Source of the DNA: Spirochaetia bacterium
GTDB lineage: Bacteria > Spirochaetota > Leptospiria > Turneriellales > JAOUOS01
NCBI GenBank assembly: GCA_029880285.1
Contig: JAOUOS010000033.1
Span: 1 to 33,987, forward strand
Direction: 5' to 3'
DNA: 33,987 nucleotides
The position numbers and the translations under genes were made by a program. Positions 7,719 to 15,811 of this stretch are shown here, in pieces. How positions within the stretch are numbered: the first letter of the stretch is position 1; each line of letters opens with the position of its first letter. The notes under the pieces are model-generated. The model made no database searches, was not told the origin of the DNA, and worked only from the letters and a program-made list of their open reading frames with translations.

Positions 7719-9824
7719 ATGAGTAAAGAATTAACAAAAGAGAAAGTAATTACAAGGTCTCTAGACTTACCAAAGGAACCTTTACCCGCTATATTGGGTG
7801 AAAGCATATTAAAGAAATTTAATAGAATTTTTCAATATATAAATAATATTTTATATAAGTTTGTACCGTCGCACGTAAACCCATTTGTTCAGGCAGGAGC
7901 CATTGCAAATACTACAATGATAATTGCCATTGTTACAGGTATCATTGTTTTATTCTGGTATATTCCCAGCGTAAATTTTGCGTATGATTCATTAGAAAGT
8001 ATGAAAACAAGCCCTTATTCTGCACAGTTAATTCGCTCTCTTCACCGATATAGTTCAGATGCTTGTATATTATTCGCTATTCTTCATGGAGCGCAGATGT
8101 TTTTTGGCAGAAGATTTACCGGTCCCCGCTGGCTTGCCTGGTTTACCGGTATTGCTGCTGTTGTAATGGTTTGGCTCATAGGATGGCTTGGTTATTGGCT
8201 CTTATGGGATGTAAGAGGGCAAGAAGTAGCAGTTTCAACAATAAAGTTTTTTGATCTTCTGCCAATTTTTTCAGATCCTTTAATAAATTCTTTATTAACT
8301 GATGATAATATTAATCCTTTGATTTTCTTTTTAGTTTTTTTCTTTCATATGATATTACCGCTTCCTCTAGGGGCAGCAATGTGGCTTCATGTAACCAGAT
8401 TAAACAGAGGAAAGATATTTACAAATTTAAGAATGACATTATGGATAATTGTTTCATTAATAGTATTATCTTTGATATATCCCGCGTATAATGCTAAACC
8501 TGCGTCTATGTCTATTTTACCTATGGGTTTCACCATGGATTATTGGTATTTAGCTCCTCTTTATATATTTGAAAGACTTTCAGAAGGAACTTTATGGTTA
8601 ATGACTTTATTGGCTATAGTAATTTTAATTCCTATGCCTTGGATATTATTAAAAGATAGAAAAAAAGAAAAGCAAAAACCGGCAAAAACAGATACATCTA
8701 AATGTAATGCCTGTGAAAATTGTTTTAGAGATTGTCCCTATAATGCTATAACAATGGTGCCAAGAACAGATGGTAAAAACTTTAAGGCTCAGTCTGAAAT
8801 AAAAGAATCATTGTGTGTAAGCTGTGGTATATGCGCTGGTTCTTGTGCGACAATGGGTATTGGGCTGCCATGGTTTACTGTACCAGATAAACGAAAACTG
8901 ACAAACCAGTGGATAGAAGAGTTATCAAAAAATAAAGATAAAAATATGGTTGCTATAGTCTGTGGTGAATCGGCCGGTAGAAAATTAAATATAAACACAG
9001 AAACAGGTGAGTGTGACAATCTGCCTAATTACAAAGTTTTAAAAGTACCCTGTATTGGATGGGTTAATATGGTAATACCTGAGCAGTTAATTAAAAAAGG
9101 GATGAAGGGAGTTTTATTAATATCATGCGGCGAAGGTGATTGCAGTAATAGAGAAGGTGTTACAGTAACCGAAGGAAGATTAAATGGCTACATTGGACCT
9201 GCGTTAAAACTATCAGATGAAGATAAGAAAAGAATATATTTATTAAAAGCAAGCGGTGTTAGCACTGGCGCTATAATAAAACAAGCTGAAAAATTTAGTA
9301 AAGAGATGAATAATGTAGAATATAGAGAAAAGCCAATATCAAAAGGAAAAATGCTTTTGGCCTCAACTGTGCTTTATATTCTTTTTATGTCAATAACCTA
9401 TTATTTTAGTGACTTAAGTTATGCTACACCATATAAAGGAAAGGCAAAGCTTTTAGTTTCATTGGATCATCCAGGTGAATCAAGTGAAAATTGCAGAAAA
9501 TATACCGAAGAAGAATTATCTAAAATGCGTCCTCATATGCGAAAAGCTGAGGTATGCGAAAGACAAAGAGCTGCGGTTTCAATGAGAATTAAAATTGATG
9601 GAAAAATAATTTCTGAAAAAACTTATAAGCCCGCCGGCATTTGGGAAGACGGCAAAAGCATGGGTGTTGAAAATTTGTTTATCGAACCCGGAAAACATGA
9701 AGTAACTGTAGAAATAAATGACAGTTTAAAAAATGACTGGAAATACAAAGAAACAAAAGAGTTAGATATTAAAGAAGGTACGAGACGAGTTATAATATTC
9801 AGACGGCAATTTCAATGGTATTAA
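7719..9824 (+). CDS. Cytochrome b / 2x[4Fe-4S] ferredoxin / MvhD-like fusion membrane protein
   Basis: This 701-residue protein joins several redox modules. Residues about 35-310 are a cytochrome b N-terminal domain with two His-x13-His pairs (His109/His123 and His210/His224), enough for two b hemes. Residues about 325-385 hold two ferredoxin motifs (CNACENCFRDCP and CVSCGICAGSC; the second cluster's last Cys is followed by ATMG rather than Pro). Residues about 408-530 resemble the MvhD/FlpD delta subunit of F420-non-reducing hydrogenase, with Cys415, Cys445 (VPCIGWVN) and Cys470/Cys475 (ISCGEGDC). A membrane helix (about 545-563) leads to a C-terminal domain that would be periplasmic. AAGGAG lies 11 bases before the ATG. 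It may pass electrons between cytoplasmic Fe-S carriers, quinone and the neighbouring heme-copper enzyme. The domain calls are firm; the role is inferred. Confidence 0.88.
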   Translation: MSKELTKEKVITRSLDLPKEPLPAILGESILKKFNRIFQYINNILYKFVPSHVNPFVQAGAIANTTMIIAIVTGIIVLFWYIPSVNFAYDSLESMKTSPYSAQLIRSLHRYSSDACILFAILHGAQMFFGRRFTGPRWLAWFTGIAAVVMVWLIGWLGYWLLWDVRGQEVAVSTIKFFDLLPIFSDPLINSLLTDDNINPLIFFLVFFFHMILPLPLGAAMWLHVTRLNRGKIFTNLRMTLWIIVSLIVLSLIYPAYNAKPASMSILPMGFTMDYWYLAPLYIFERLSEGTLWLMTLLAIVILIPMPWILLKDRKKEKQKPAKTDTSKCNACENCFRDCPYNAITMVPRTDGKNFKAQSEIKESLCVSCGICAGSCATMGIGLPWFTVPDKRKLTNQWIEELSKNKDKNMVAIVCGESAGRKLNINTETGECDNLPNYKVLKVPCIGWVNMVIPEQLIKKGMKGVLLISCGEGDCSNREGVTVTEGRLNGYIGPALKLSDEDKKRIYLLKASGVSTGAIIKQAEKFSKEMNNVEYREKPISKGKMLLASTVLYILFMSITYYFSDLSYATPYKGKAKLLVSLDHPGESSENCRKYTEEELSKMRPHMRKAEVCERQRAAVSMRIKIDGKIISEKTYKPAGIWEDGKSMGVENLFIEPGKHEVTVEINDSLKNDWKYKETKELDIKEGTRRVIIFRRQFQWY

Positions 9825-9970
9825 AATACAGTAGAATTATTTAAAGTTGATTTAATATATTTCTGTTTTATTTATTTTAAATGATAAAAAAGTTGAAAAT
9901 GTCGCTGTTAATTTTTTTATGGTTCAATCAATTCAAAATATTTGGTAAAATAAATAAAAAAGGCTATTGA

Positions 9971-10843
9971 ATGTATTTGTATAATAAAGTAACTTCGTAC
10001 TTTTCATTAATAAAACCCAAAATTGTTATAATGTGTTTATTAATGAACATTTCAGGCATTGTCTTGGCTGTTACAAAATATTCAATAGAATTTTCTCAAG
10101 CATTTATTGCCATTATTGCGTTTATTTTTAATGTAGCTGCAGCAAATGCGTTAAATATGTATTTTGAAAGAAATAGCGACAAGTTAATGAAAAGAACAGC
10201 AAAAAGACCGCTTCCTGCCGGTAAAATAAATCCGGTTTTAGCTTTGGTCTTTGGCTCTACTCTTGGAATTTTATCTCTGGTTCTTTTATACGCGTATGTA
10301 AATAAAATAACTTTTATACTAGGAACTGTTGCTTTATTTTTGTATGTTTTTGTCTATACACCATTAAAATATAAGACTTCTTCAGCGTTAATTATTGGCG
10401 CTATTCCGGGTGCGATGCCTCCATTAATGGGATATACCTCGGTTATGAATGAAATAAATAGTACGGGCTTAGTTCTATTTGCTATATTGTTTTTGTGGCA
10501 AATGCCTCATTTTTTAGCTATTTCGATAACAAGAAAAAAAGAATACGCGAAAGCTGGAATAAAAGCGCTATCTATAAAAATTGAAGAAAAGTATGTTTAT
10601 ATGCATATGATTTTTTATTCAATTATATTAATACCAGCAGCTTTATTATTGGTTCCGGTAGAAAATTTAGGATGGGTTTATATGCTCTTAAGTATTCTGC
10701 TTGGATTATGGTTTTTATTTAGTATCTTAAAAGGTTATAAAAGTCCGAAGAAAGTTAAACTAAGCCGTCAAATATATTTAAAATCGATGGTATATCTTCC
10801 TGTCTTAGTTCTAACAATTTTTTTAGATTTGATTTTAAAATAA
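9971..10843 (+). CDS. ctaB: Protoheme IX farnesyltransferase (heme O synthase)
   Basis: CtaB/CyoE transfers a farnesyl group to heme b to make heme O, the precursor of heme A used by heme-copper enzymes. This is a UbiA-family membrane prenyltransferase of 290 residues, normal length, with about nine helices. The first Asp-rich/substrate motif is visible as NMYFERNSDKLMKRTAKRP, with the RT-x2-RP signature of heme O synthases. The second conserved region YTPLKYKTSSALIIGAIPGA is also present. Its place after the respiratory genes suggests it supplies their hemes. No heme A synthase (CtaA) is in the window, so whether the enzyme uses heme O, A or an As-type heme cannot be said. Only a weak ribosome site (AAGG) is seen before the ATG. 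Confidence 0.95.
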   Translation: MYLYNKVTSYFSLIKPKIVIMCLLMNISGIVLAVTKYSIEFSQAFIAIIAFIFNVAAANALNMYFERNSDKLMKRTAKRPLPAGKINPVLALVFGSTLGILSLVLLYAYVNKITFILGTVALFLYVFVYTPLKYKTSSALIIGAIPGAMPPLMGYTSVMNEINSTGLVLFAILFLWQMPHFLAISITRKKEYAKAGIKALSIKIEEKYVYMHMIFYSIILIPAALLLVPVENLGWVYMLLSILLGLWFLFSILKGYKSPKKVKLSRQIYLKSMVYLPVLVLTIFLDLILK

Positions 10844-10901
10844 CGGTTAAATATTGGTTTTAATAATAAAAATAAATTGAATATTTTTTAAAATGTAGTA
10901 A

Positions 10902-10907
10902 TATAAT
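10902..10907 (+). promoter_or_regulatory. TATAAT box 6 bases before ATG (leaderless-type promoter)
   Basis: A perfect TATAAT ends only 6 bases before the ATG at 10914, with a partial -35 (TTGAAT at 10877-10882, 19-base spacer). Transcription would begin at or next to the start codon. No Shine-Dalgarno sequence is present. Confidence 0.4.
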
Positions 10908-10913
10908 AATAAT

Positions 10914-11747
10914 ATGGAATATAAAATTAAAGTATCAAACATTCCTTTTTTTAAGTATGTAACTCCGGGGTTAGCGAAAAGGTTAAATCCATCATTTAAA
11001 ATTAAGTCTTATAAGAAAGATCAAAAAGTATTAAGCTATGGCGATGAAGTCCCCGGTTTTTTTATTATAGTTCAGGGAGAAATCACCATCAGTACAGAGC
11101 ATTATGAGTCTACGCTTGCGGTTCTAAAAGAAGGGCAGGGATTTGGCGAAATGGCGCTTCTAGAAGGAGAGACAGCTTCAGCAAACGTAAAAGCTTCTGT
11201 AGAAAGTACAAAATTATTGTTTTGTGATTCAGGGTTTTTTAAGAAACTATTAAATGATGATTTTGTATTTGCGGCCGCCTTTTATAAAGGAGCCTCTTCT
11301 ATAATATCTGAAAGACTAAGAAGAACAAATCAACTAGTTGAAGTTGAAATGAAAAAAACAAAAAATATTATAAAAGATTTAATGGAAGCCGAGGGTATTG
11401 TATCAAAACTTAGACAAACAAGAGTATCAATTGACGGAACAGGTGAAAATTTAATTTCAAAGTTAACAAACACTTTACCAATTTTAAATGAAATAGCAAA
11501 AAATGATCCTGATTTTAAGGGAAAAATAGAAGAAATTAAATCTGTTATTACCAAAGTTTTAACAATTGACAGTCAGAATTTTGATATTATATCACAGCAG
11601 GTTGATAGAATACATCAATATTTGTTAAATATGCATAAACTTTTAGAAGGTGAGTTTGTAACAGCAATTAAAGGTGATCAAAATATTTTTACAGTTGATC
11701 TTGATAAAGGACCTGTTGATTCTGAAGACGCGATAACATTTTTTTAA
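10914..11747 (+). CDS. Cyclic nucleotide-binding-domain protein, no DNA-binding domain
   Basis: This 277-residue cytoplasmic protein has an N-terminal CNB beta-barrel (about 10-125), showing GFFIIVQGEITI and the phosphate-binding cassette GFGEMALLEGETASANV. In cAMP-binding members the cassette ends in Arg-Thr/Ser-Ala, where Arg contacts the phosphate. Here the Arg position is Glu (GETASA), so classical cAMP binding is doubtful. The C-terminal half (about 130-277) is helical and charged and lacks the helix-turn-helix of Crp/Fnr regulators. It is therefore probably a signalling adaptor rather than a transcription factor. It follows ctaB on the same strand but seems to have its own promoter. It is convergent with the M20 gene, with 7 bases between the stops. 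Confidence 0.85.
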   Translation: MEYKIKVSNIPFFKYVTPGLAKRLNPSFKIKSYKKDQKVLSYGDEVPGFFIIVQGEITISTEHYESTLAVLKEGQGFGEMALLEGETASANVKASVESTKLLFCDSGFFKKLLNDDFVFAAAFYKGASSIISERLRRTNQLVEVEMKKTKNIIKDLMEAEGIVSKLRQTRVSIDGTGENLISKLTNTLPILNEIAKNDPDFKGKIEEIKSVITKVLTIDSQNFDIISQQVDRIHQYLLNMHKLLEGEFVTAIKGDQNIFTVDLDKGPVDSEDAITFF

Positions 11748-11754
11748 AAAAAAA

Positions 11755-12909
11755 CTAAAATTTAAGAGAATTTTCAGCTAAATTAATAAATGTTTTTACG
11801 CCTGTTAATAATATTTTATCATTAAAATCGTACTTTGGGTTGTGAAGGCCATATCTTGCGGGGCCGCTGCCAATAAAAAAATAGCATCCGGGAATTTTTT
11901 GTAAGAGAAAAGAAAAATCTTCACTGCCCATACTTGGTTCTATGTTTGTAAGAATATTTTTACTTAAGAATATTTCTTTAAAACAATTAATTGCTATATC
12001 TGTCTCATTTATTGAGTTTACGGTAACCGGATATTTTATAATATATTCAAATTCATATTGTATATTATCTTTTTGAGAAATTGATTTTATAATTTTTAAC
12101 ATCATACTTTTTATTTTATCTCTTTGAGAATCTTCAAAGCATCTTACAGTTCCTTTTATGGTAATTGTTTCTGGCAGTATATTCCATGATTCTGGAGCTT
12201 TTATACCAGTTACAGAAAGAACTGCCGGTTTTAAATGATTTAACCTGCTCATACCGTTTTGAAGAAGAATTATAATTTCAGAACTGTTTAAAAAAAGATC
12301 ATTACCCTTAAAAGGCATAGCTGCATGAGTGCCTTTCCCTTTTAGAATTATTTCAAAACGGTCATAACCCGCCATTATCGGCCCGTGTTTTATTCCAATT
12401 TTCCCCGTTTTTAAAGAAGGCCAGTTATGCATGGCAAAAATTGAATTTATTTTATTTTTTTTAAAAAATTTATCTTTTATCATAAGTTCTGCCCCGCCTT
12501 CGTTTTCTTCGGCAGGTTGAAAAATGAAATAAATAGTACCTTTAAAGTTTTTATTTGAAGATAAATATTTGGCCGTTCCCAAAAGCATTGTCATATGACC
12601 GTCATGACCGCAGGCGTGCATTTTGCCTTGGTTTCTAGATTTATATGAAAATGTATTTAGCTCTTCAATATCTAATCCATCCATGTCGGCACGAAATGCT
12701 ATGGATGGGCCATCGCCGTTTTTAAGTTCGCCTATAACCCCTGTTTTAGCGATTTTATTATAAACTTTTAAACCATAACTTTTTAATTTTCTCTCTATAA
12801 AAGCTGCGGTTTTATATTCTTCAAATGCTGTTTCAGGATATTGATGCAGATGTCTGCGAATATTAATTAATTCGTCTTCAAAGTTTTGATCAAATTTAAA
12901 ATCTTTCAT
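11755..12909 (-). CDS. M20 family amidohydrolase (hippurate hydrolase / IAA-amino acid hydrolase-like)
   Basis: This 384-residue zinc or manganese amidohydrolase of the M20D group cleaves N-acyl amino acids or related amides. Metal-site motifs are visible: Cys100/His102 in MHACGHDGHM, the catalytic Glu pair in PAEENEGGAE (134-135), His161 in AMHNW, and the C-terminal GSEDFSF. The dimerisation lid domain occupies the middle (about 180-290). It lacks a signal peptide. The start overlaps the end of the alanine dehydrogenase gene by 14 bases, so the two are translated together and probably act on related substrates, for example releasing amino acids that Ald then deaminates. Exact substrate cannot be told from sequence. 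Confidence 0.92.
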   Translation of the reverse strand: MKDFKFDQNFEDELINIRRHLHQYPETAFEEYKTAAFIERKLKSYGLKVYNKIAKTGVIGELKNGDGPSIAFRADMDGLDIEELNTFSYKSRNQGKMHACGHDGHMTMLLGTAKYLSSNKNFKGTIYFIFQPAEENEGGAELMIKDKFFKKNKINSIFAMHNWPSLKTGKIGIKHGPIMAGYDRFEIILKGKGTHAAMPFKGNDLFLNSSEIIILLQNGMSRLNHLKPAVLSVTGIKAPESWNILPETITIKGTVRCFEDSQRDKIKSMMLKIIKSISQKDNIQYEFEYIIKYPVTVNSINETDIAINCFKEIFLSKNILTNIEPSMGSEDFSFLLQKIPGCYFFIGSGPARYGLHNPKYDFNDKILLTGVKTFINLAENSLKF

Positions 12910-13996
12910 AACTTCTTAATTGTGACTCGGCAACTTCTTTATTCACTAGTTTTCCTTTGAAGATATTAACCCCATTTTTTAATGCGTTATTTTCATCTAA
13001 GGCTTTTTCAATTCCCTTATTGGCTATTTCAAGAGCAAAGGGGAGTGTAGCGTTGGTAAGAGCAAACGCGGATGTTCTGGGAACTGCCCCAGGCATATTC
13101 GTAACACAGTAGTGTATTATACCTTCTTCAATAAAAATAGGGTTAGAATGAGTGGTTGGTTTTGAGGTCTCAACACATCCGCCCTGATCTATAGCGATAT
13201 CGACAATTACTGATCCTTTTTTCATTAATTTAAGCATATCTTTGGTTATAAGCTTAGGCGACTTTTTACCAGGAATTAAGACTGCCCCAATAACAAGATC
13301 AGCTTTTATTAATTGTTGTTCAATATTGTGTGTGTTAGACATAAGCGTATTTATTTTTCCAGCAAATAAATCATCTAAAGTTGCCAAACGGTGTAAATTT
13401 ATATCAAGCACTGTAACCGATGCACCCAGGGCCAAGGCAACTCTTGCAGCGTTACTGCCTGCGCTACCGCCGCCAATAATGGTAACATGACCGTGTTCAA
13501 CTCCCGGAACTCCGCCTAATAATATACCTCTGCCTCCTTTTTCTTTTTCAAGAAAATGAGCCCCTACATGTACAGACATTCTACCGGCTACTTCACTCAT
13601 AGGAGCCAATAAAGGTAAGTATCCATCTGAAAGCCTAACCGTTTCATAGCCTATAGCAATTACTTTTTTCTCTAGTAAGACATTAGTTAAATCGATTAAT
13701 GGGGCTAAATGTAAATAAGTATATAATATTAAATTATCTCTTAAATAATTATATTCTTGGGGTATAGGTTCTTTAACCTTCATAATTAATTCAGAATTTT
13801 CATAAATAAGCTTTGCGTTATTTAATATTTTCGCGCCAGCCTCTTCAAATTCGTAATCAGATATCCCGCTGCCTATTCCTGCTGTTTTTTCAATCAGTAC
13901 CGTGTGTCCCGCAGATACCAATGTTTTTACGCCAGCTGGCACAATACCAACTCTAAATTCTTTATCTTTGACTTCTTTAGGAATGCCTATTTTCAT
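12896..13996 (-). CDS. ald: Alanine dehydrogenase
   Basis: Ald interconverts L-alanine and pyruvate + ammonia using NAD. At 366 residues it has the usual length. It begins MKIGIPKEVKDKEFRVG, a family hallmark. The catalytic Lys75 (MKVKEP) and His96 (LHLAPL) are both at the canonical positions, and the NAD-binding Rossmann motif is clear in IIGGGSAGSNAA. It is the first gene of a two-gene unit with the M20 amidohydrolase and is divergent from the REC-GGDEF gene (121 bases between starts). Confidence 0.96.
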   Translation of the reverse strand: MKIGIPKEVKDKEFRVGIVPAGVKTLVSAGHTVLIEKTAGIGSGISDYEFEEAGAKILNNAKLIYENSELIMKVKEPIPQEYNYLRDNLILYTYLHLAPLIDLTNVLLEKKVIAIGYETVRLSDGYLPLLAPMSEVAGRMSVHVGAHFLEKEKGGRGILLGGVPGVEHGHVTIIGGGSAGSNAARVALALGASVTVLDINLHRLATLDDLFAGKINTLMSNTHNIEQQLIKADLVIGAVLIPGKKSPKLITKDMLKLMKKGSVIVDIAIDQGGCVETSKPTTHSNPIFIEEGIIHYCVTNMPGAVPRTSAFALTNATLPFALEIANKGIEKALDENNALKNGVNIFKGKLVNKEVAESQLRSYERF

Positions 13997-14117
13997 ATAT
14001 TATAATATCCATTTATTAAATATTCACTAAAAAAACAATAAATTTCTTTTTTTCCTTTATATGATAAAAAATATAGAAAAATTTATAATAATGTATAAAA
14101 TATAAATAAAGGATTAT

Positions 14118-15101
14118 ATGGAAAATAAAAAAATATTAATAGTGGACGATTCAAAATCAATAAGACTCATGTTAAATGAATATTTATTAGATGGAGGTCA
14201 CACCAATATTAAAGAAATAGTGTCTGGTGAAGATGTAATAAAATATTTTATGGATAATAAAGAAAACAATGATAATATTAAACTTATTTTAATGGATGTT
14301 GTTATGTCGGGTATGGATGGACTTGAAACCTGCCAAAAATTAAAAGAGCAGGAAAAATCTAAAGACATTCCCGTCATAATTACAACCGCGCAAACAGATG
14401 ACGAGATATTAACAAACGCGTTTAAAGCAGGCGCTTTAGATTATATAGCCAAGCCAATTAGAAAAGTAGAGTTGCTGGCTAGAGTAAATTCAGCTATAAA
14501 ACTTAAAGAAGAAATGGATAAAAGGGCAAAAAGAGAAAAAGATTTGCTGGAAGTTACCAAAGAACTGGAAAAAGCAAATAAAATTTTGCGGCAGATATCA
14601 ATGCTAGATGGTCTAACAGGAATAGCTAACAGGAGAAGTTTTGATATAACTTTATCTGAAGTTTTGAATAGGGCTTTTGAAAATAAAACAGATACAGGTA
14701 TTATTATGATAGATATTGATTATTTTAAAAAATATAATGATTCATACGGCCACATCGCAGGTGATGATTGTTTAAAAAATGTTGCCCAAGTCATTAAAAG
14801 TAGTTTAATAAATGCCAGTCAAACAGCCGCAAGATATGGCGGCGAAGAATTCGCCGTAGTATCTGCAGAAACAAGCCTAGATGAAATTATTCATTTAGCT
14901 AAGAGAATAAAAAATTCGGTAAAAAAATTAAATATTGAGCATAAAAACTCTGAAGTCTCTGATATTGTCACTCTTTCTATAGGAGTAACTTTAGCTAATT
15001 CTAATAACAAAATAAACTCTTCATACTGGATAGAAAAAGCAGATAAAGCTTTATATAAATCTAAAAAAGCGGGCAGAGATAAAATATCTGTTTTAAAATA
15101 A
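14118..15101 (+). CDS. Response regulator with GGDEF diguanylate cyclase output
   Basis: This 327-residue PleD-like protein would make cyclic di-GMP when phosphorylated. The receiver domain (about 5-120) has the acidic pair Asp10/Asp11, phosphoacceptor Asp60 (LILMDVVMSGMDG) and Lys112 (YIAKPI). A coiled-coil linker (about 130-160) leads to the GGDEF domain, which opens with DGLTGIANRR and has an intact GGEEF active site (241-245). The inhibitory I-site RxxD that normally lies just upstream is replaced by NASQ (232-235), so product inhibition through that site is unlikely. No partner histidine kinase is nearby; the PilZ protein at 17710 is a possible c-di-GMP receptor in the same neighbourhood. 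AAAGGA precedes the ATG. Confidence 0.94.
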   Translation: MENKKILIVDDSKSIRLMLNEYLLDGGHTNIKEIVSGEDVIKYFMDNKENNDNIKLILMDVVMSGMDGLETCQKLKEQEKSKDIPVIITTAQTDDEILTNAFKAGALDYIAKPIRKVELLARVNSAIKLKEEMDKRAKREKDLLEVTKELEKANKILRQISMLDGLTGIANRRSFDITLSEVLNRAFENKTDTGIIMIDIDYFKKYNDSYGHIAGDDCLKNVAQVIKSSLINASQTAARYGGEEFAVVSAETSLDEIIHLAKRIKNSVKKLNIEHKNSEVSDIVTLSIGVTLANSNNKINSSYWIEKADKALYKSKKAGRDKISVLK

Positions 15102-15151
15102 CCCCTTATTTTTTAATTTGTTAATTAAATTATATAATTATCAGAAGAAAT

Positions 15152-15181
15152 TTGACAAGACAACCTGTTCAATAAAACTGT
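15152..15181 (+). promoter_or_regulatory. TTGACA promoter placed for a leaderless tmk mRNA
   Basis: A perfect TTGACA (15152-15157) lies 39 bases before the tmk ATG, followed by a poor -10 (AACTGT or TAAAAC around 15173-15181). The start of transcription would fall within about 5 bases of the ATG. No Shine-Dalgarno sequence is visible. Confidence 0.4.
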
Positions 15182-15190
15182 TAACCACAA

Positions 15191-15811
15191 ATGAATCAAA
15201 AATTTTTTGTAATAGAAGGCATTGACGGTTCTGGTAAATCTACATTAGCAGAGGGTCTATTTAAAAAAATTACCGAAAAATATAAATGTATAAAAATAAG
15301 CGAACCCACAAATGAAAGTCTATGGGGTAAAGAAATAAGAAATATTCTAAAAAGTGGCCAAAAGCAAGATAAAGCATTATCCCTAAAACTTAGAGAACTC
15401 TTTAAAAAAGATAGAATATGGGATATTGAAAATCGGATACTTCCGGCGCTTGAGAACAATAAAATAGTTCTTTTAGACAGATATTATTTTTCAACCGCGG
15501 CTTATCAGGGCGAAACAAATAATGAAGTAAATGAAATTATAAATGAATATAAAGAAGATTCAAAAATAATAAATCCGCATTGCGTTTTATATTTAAATTT
15601 GGGTATTGAAGAAGCCTTACAAAGGGTTAAACAAAGAAATGATAAAAAAGAAATATTTGAATATAGAGATAGCTTAAAAAGAATTATAAATAACTATGAA
15701 TATATTTTAAGAACCCATAAATTTTCTTTTCCTATCTATGTATTAAACGCTAAAAATAATATTCATGATTTATTGACAGAAGCCGCGGGAATTTTAAAAA
15801 TACCTCTTTGA
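15191..15811 (+). CDS. tmk: Thymidylate kinase
   Basis: Tmk phosphorylates dTMP to dTDP. The 206-residue protein has the P-loop GIDGSGKST (10-18), the substrate-binding EPTNE-type segment near 37, the DR motif (LLDRYYFSTAAYQG) and a basic LID region (RVKQRNDKK). The P-loop lacks a basic residue and the LID is basic, as in the E. coli-like type II enzymes. Length is normal. Its stop overlaps the start of the next gene (TGATG), indicating translational coupling with the glycosyltransferase. Confidence 0.95.
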   Translation: MNQKFFVIEGIDGSGKSTLAEGLFKKITEKYKCIKISEPTNESLWGKEIRNILKSGQKQDKALSLKLRELFKKDRIWDIENRILPALENNKIVLLDRYYFSTAAYQGETNNEVNEIINEYKEDSKIINPHCVLYLNLGIEEALQRVKQRNDKKEIFEYRDSLKRIINNYEYILRTHKFSFPIYVLNAKNNIHDLLTEAAGILKIPL

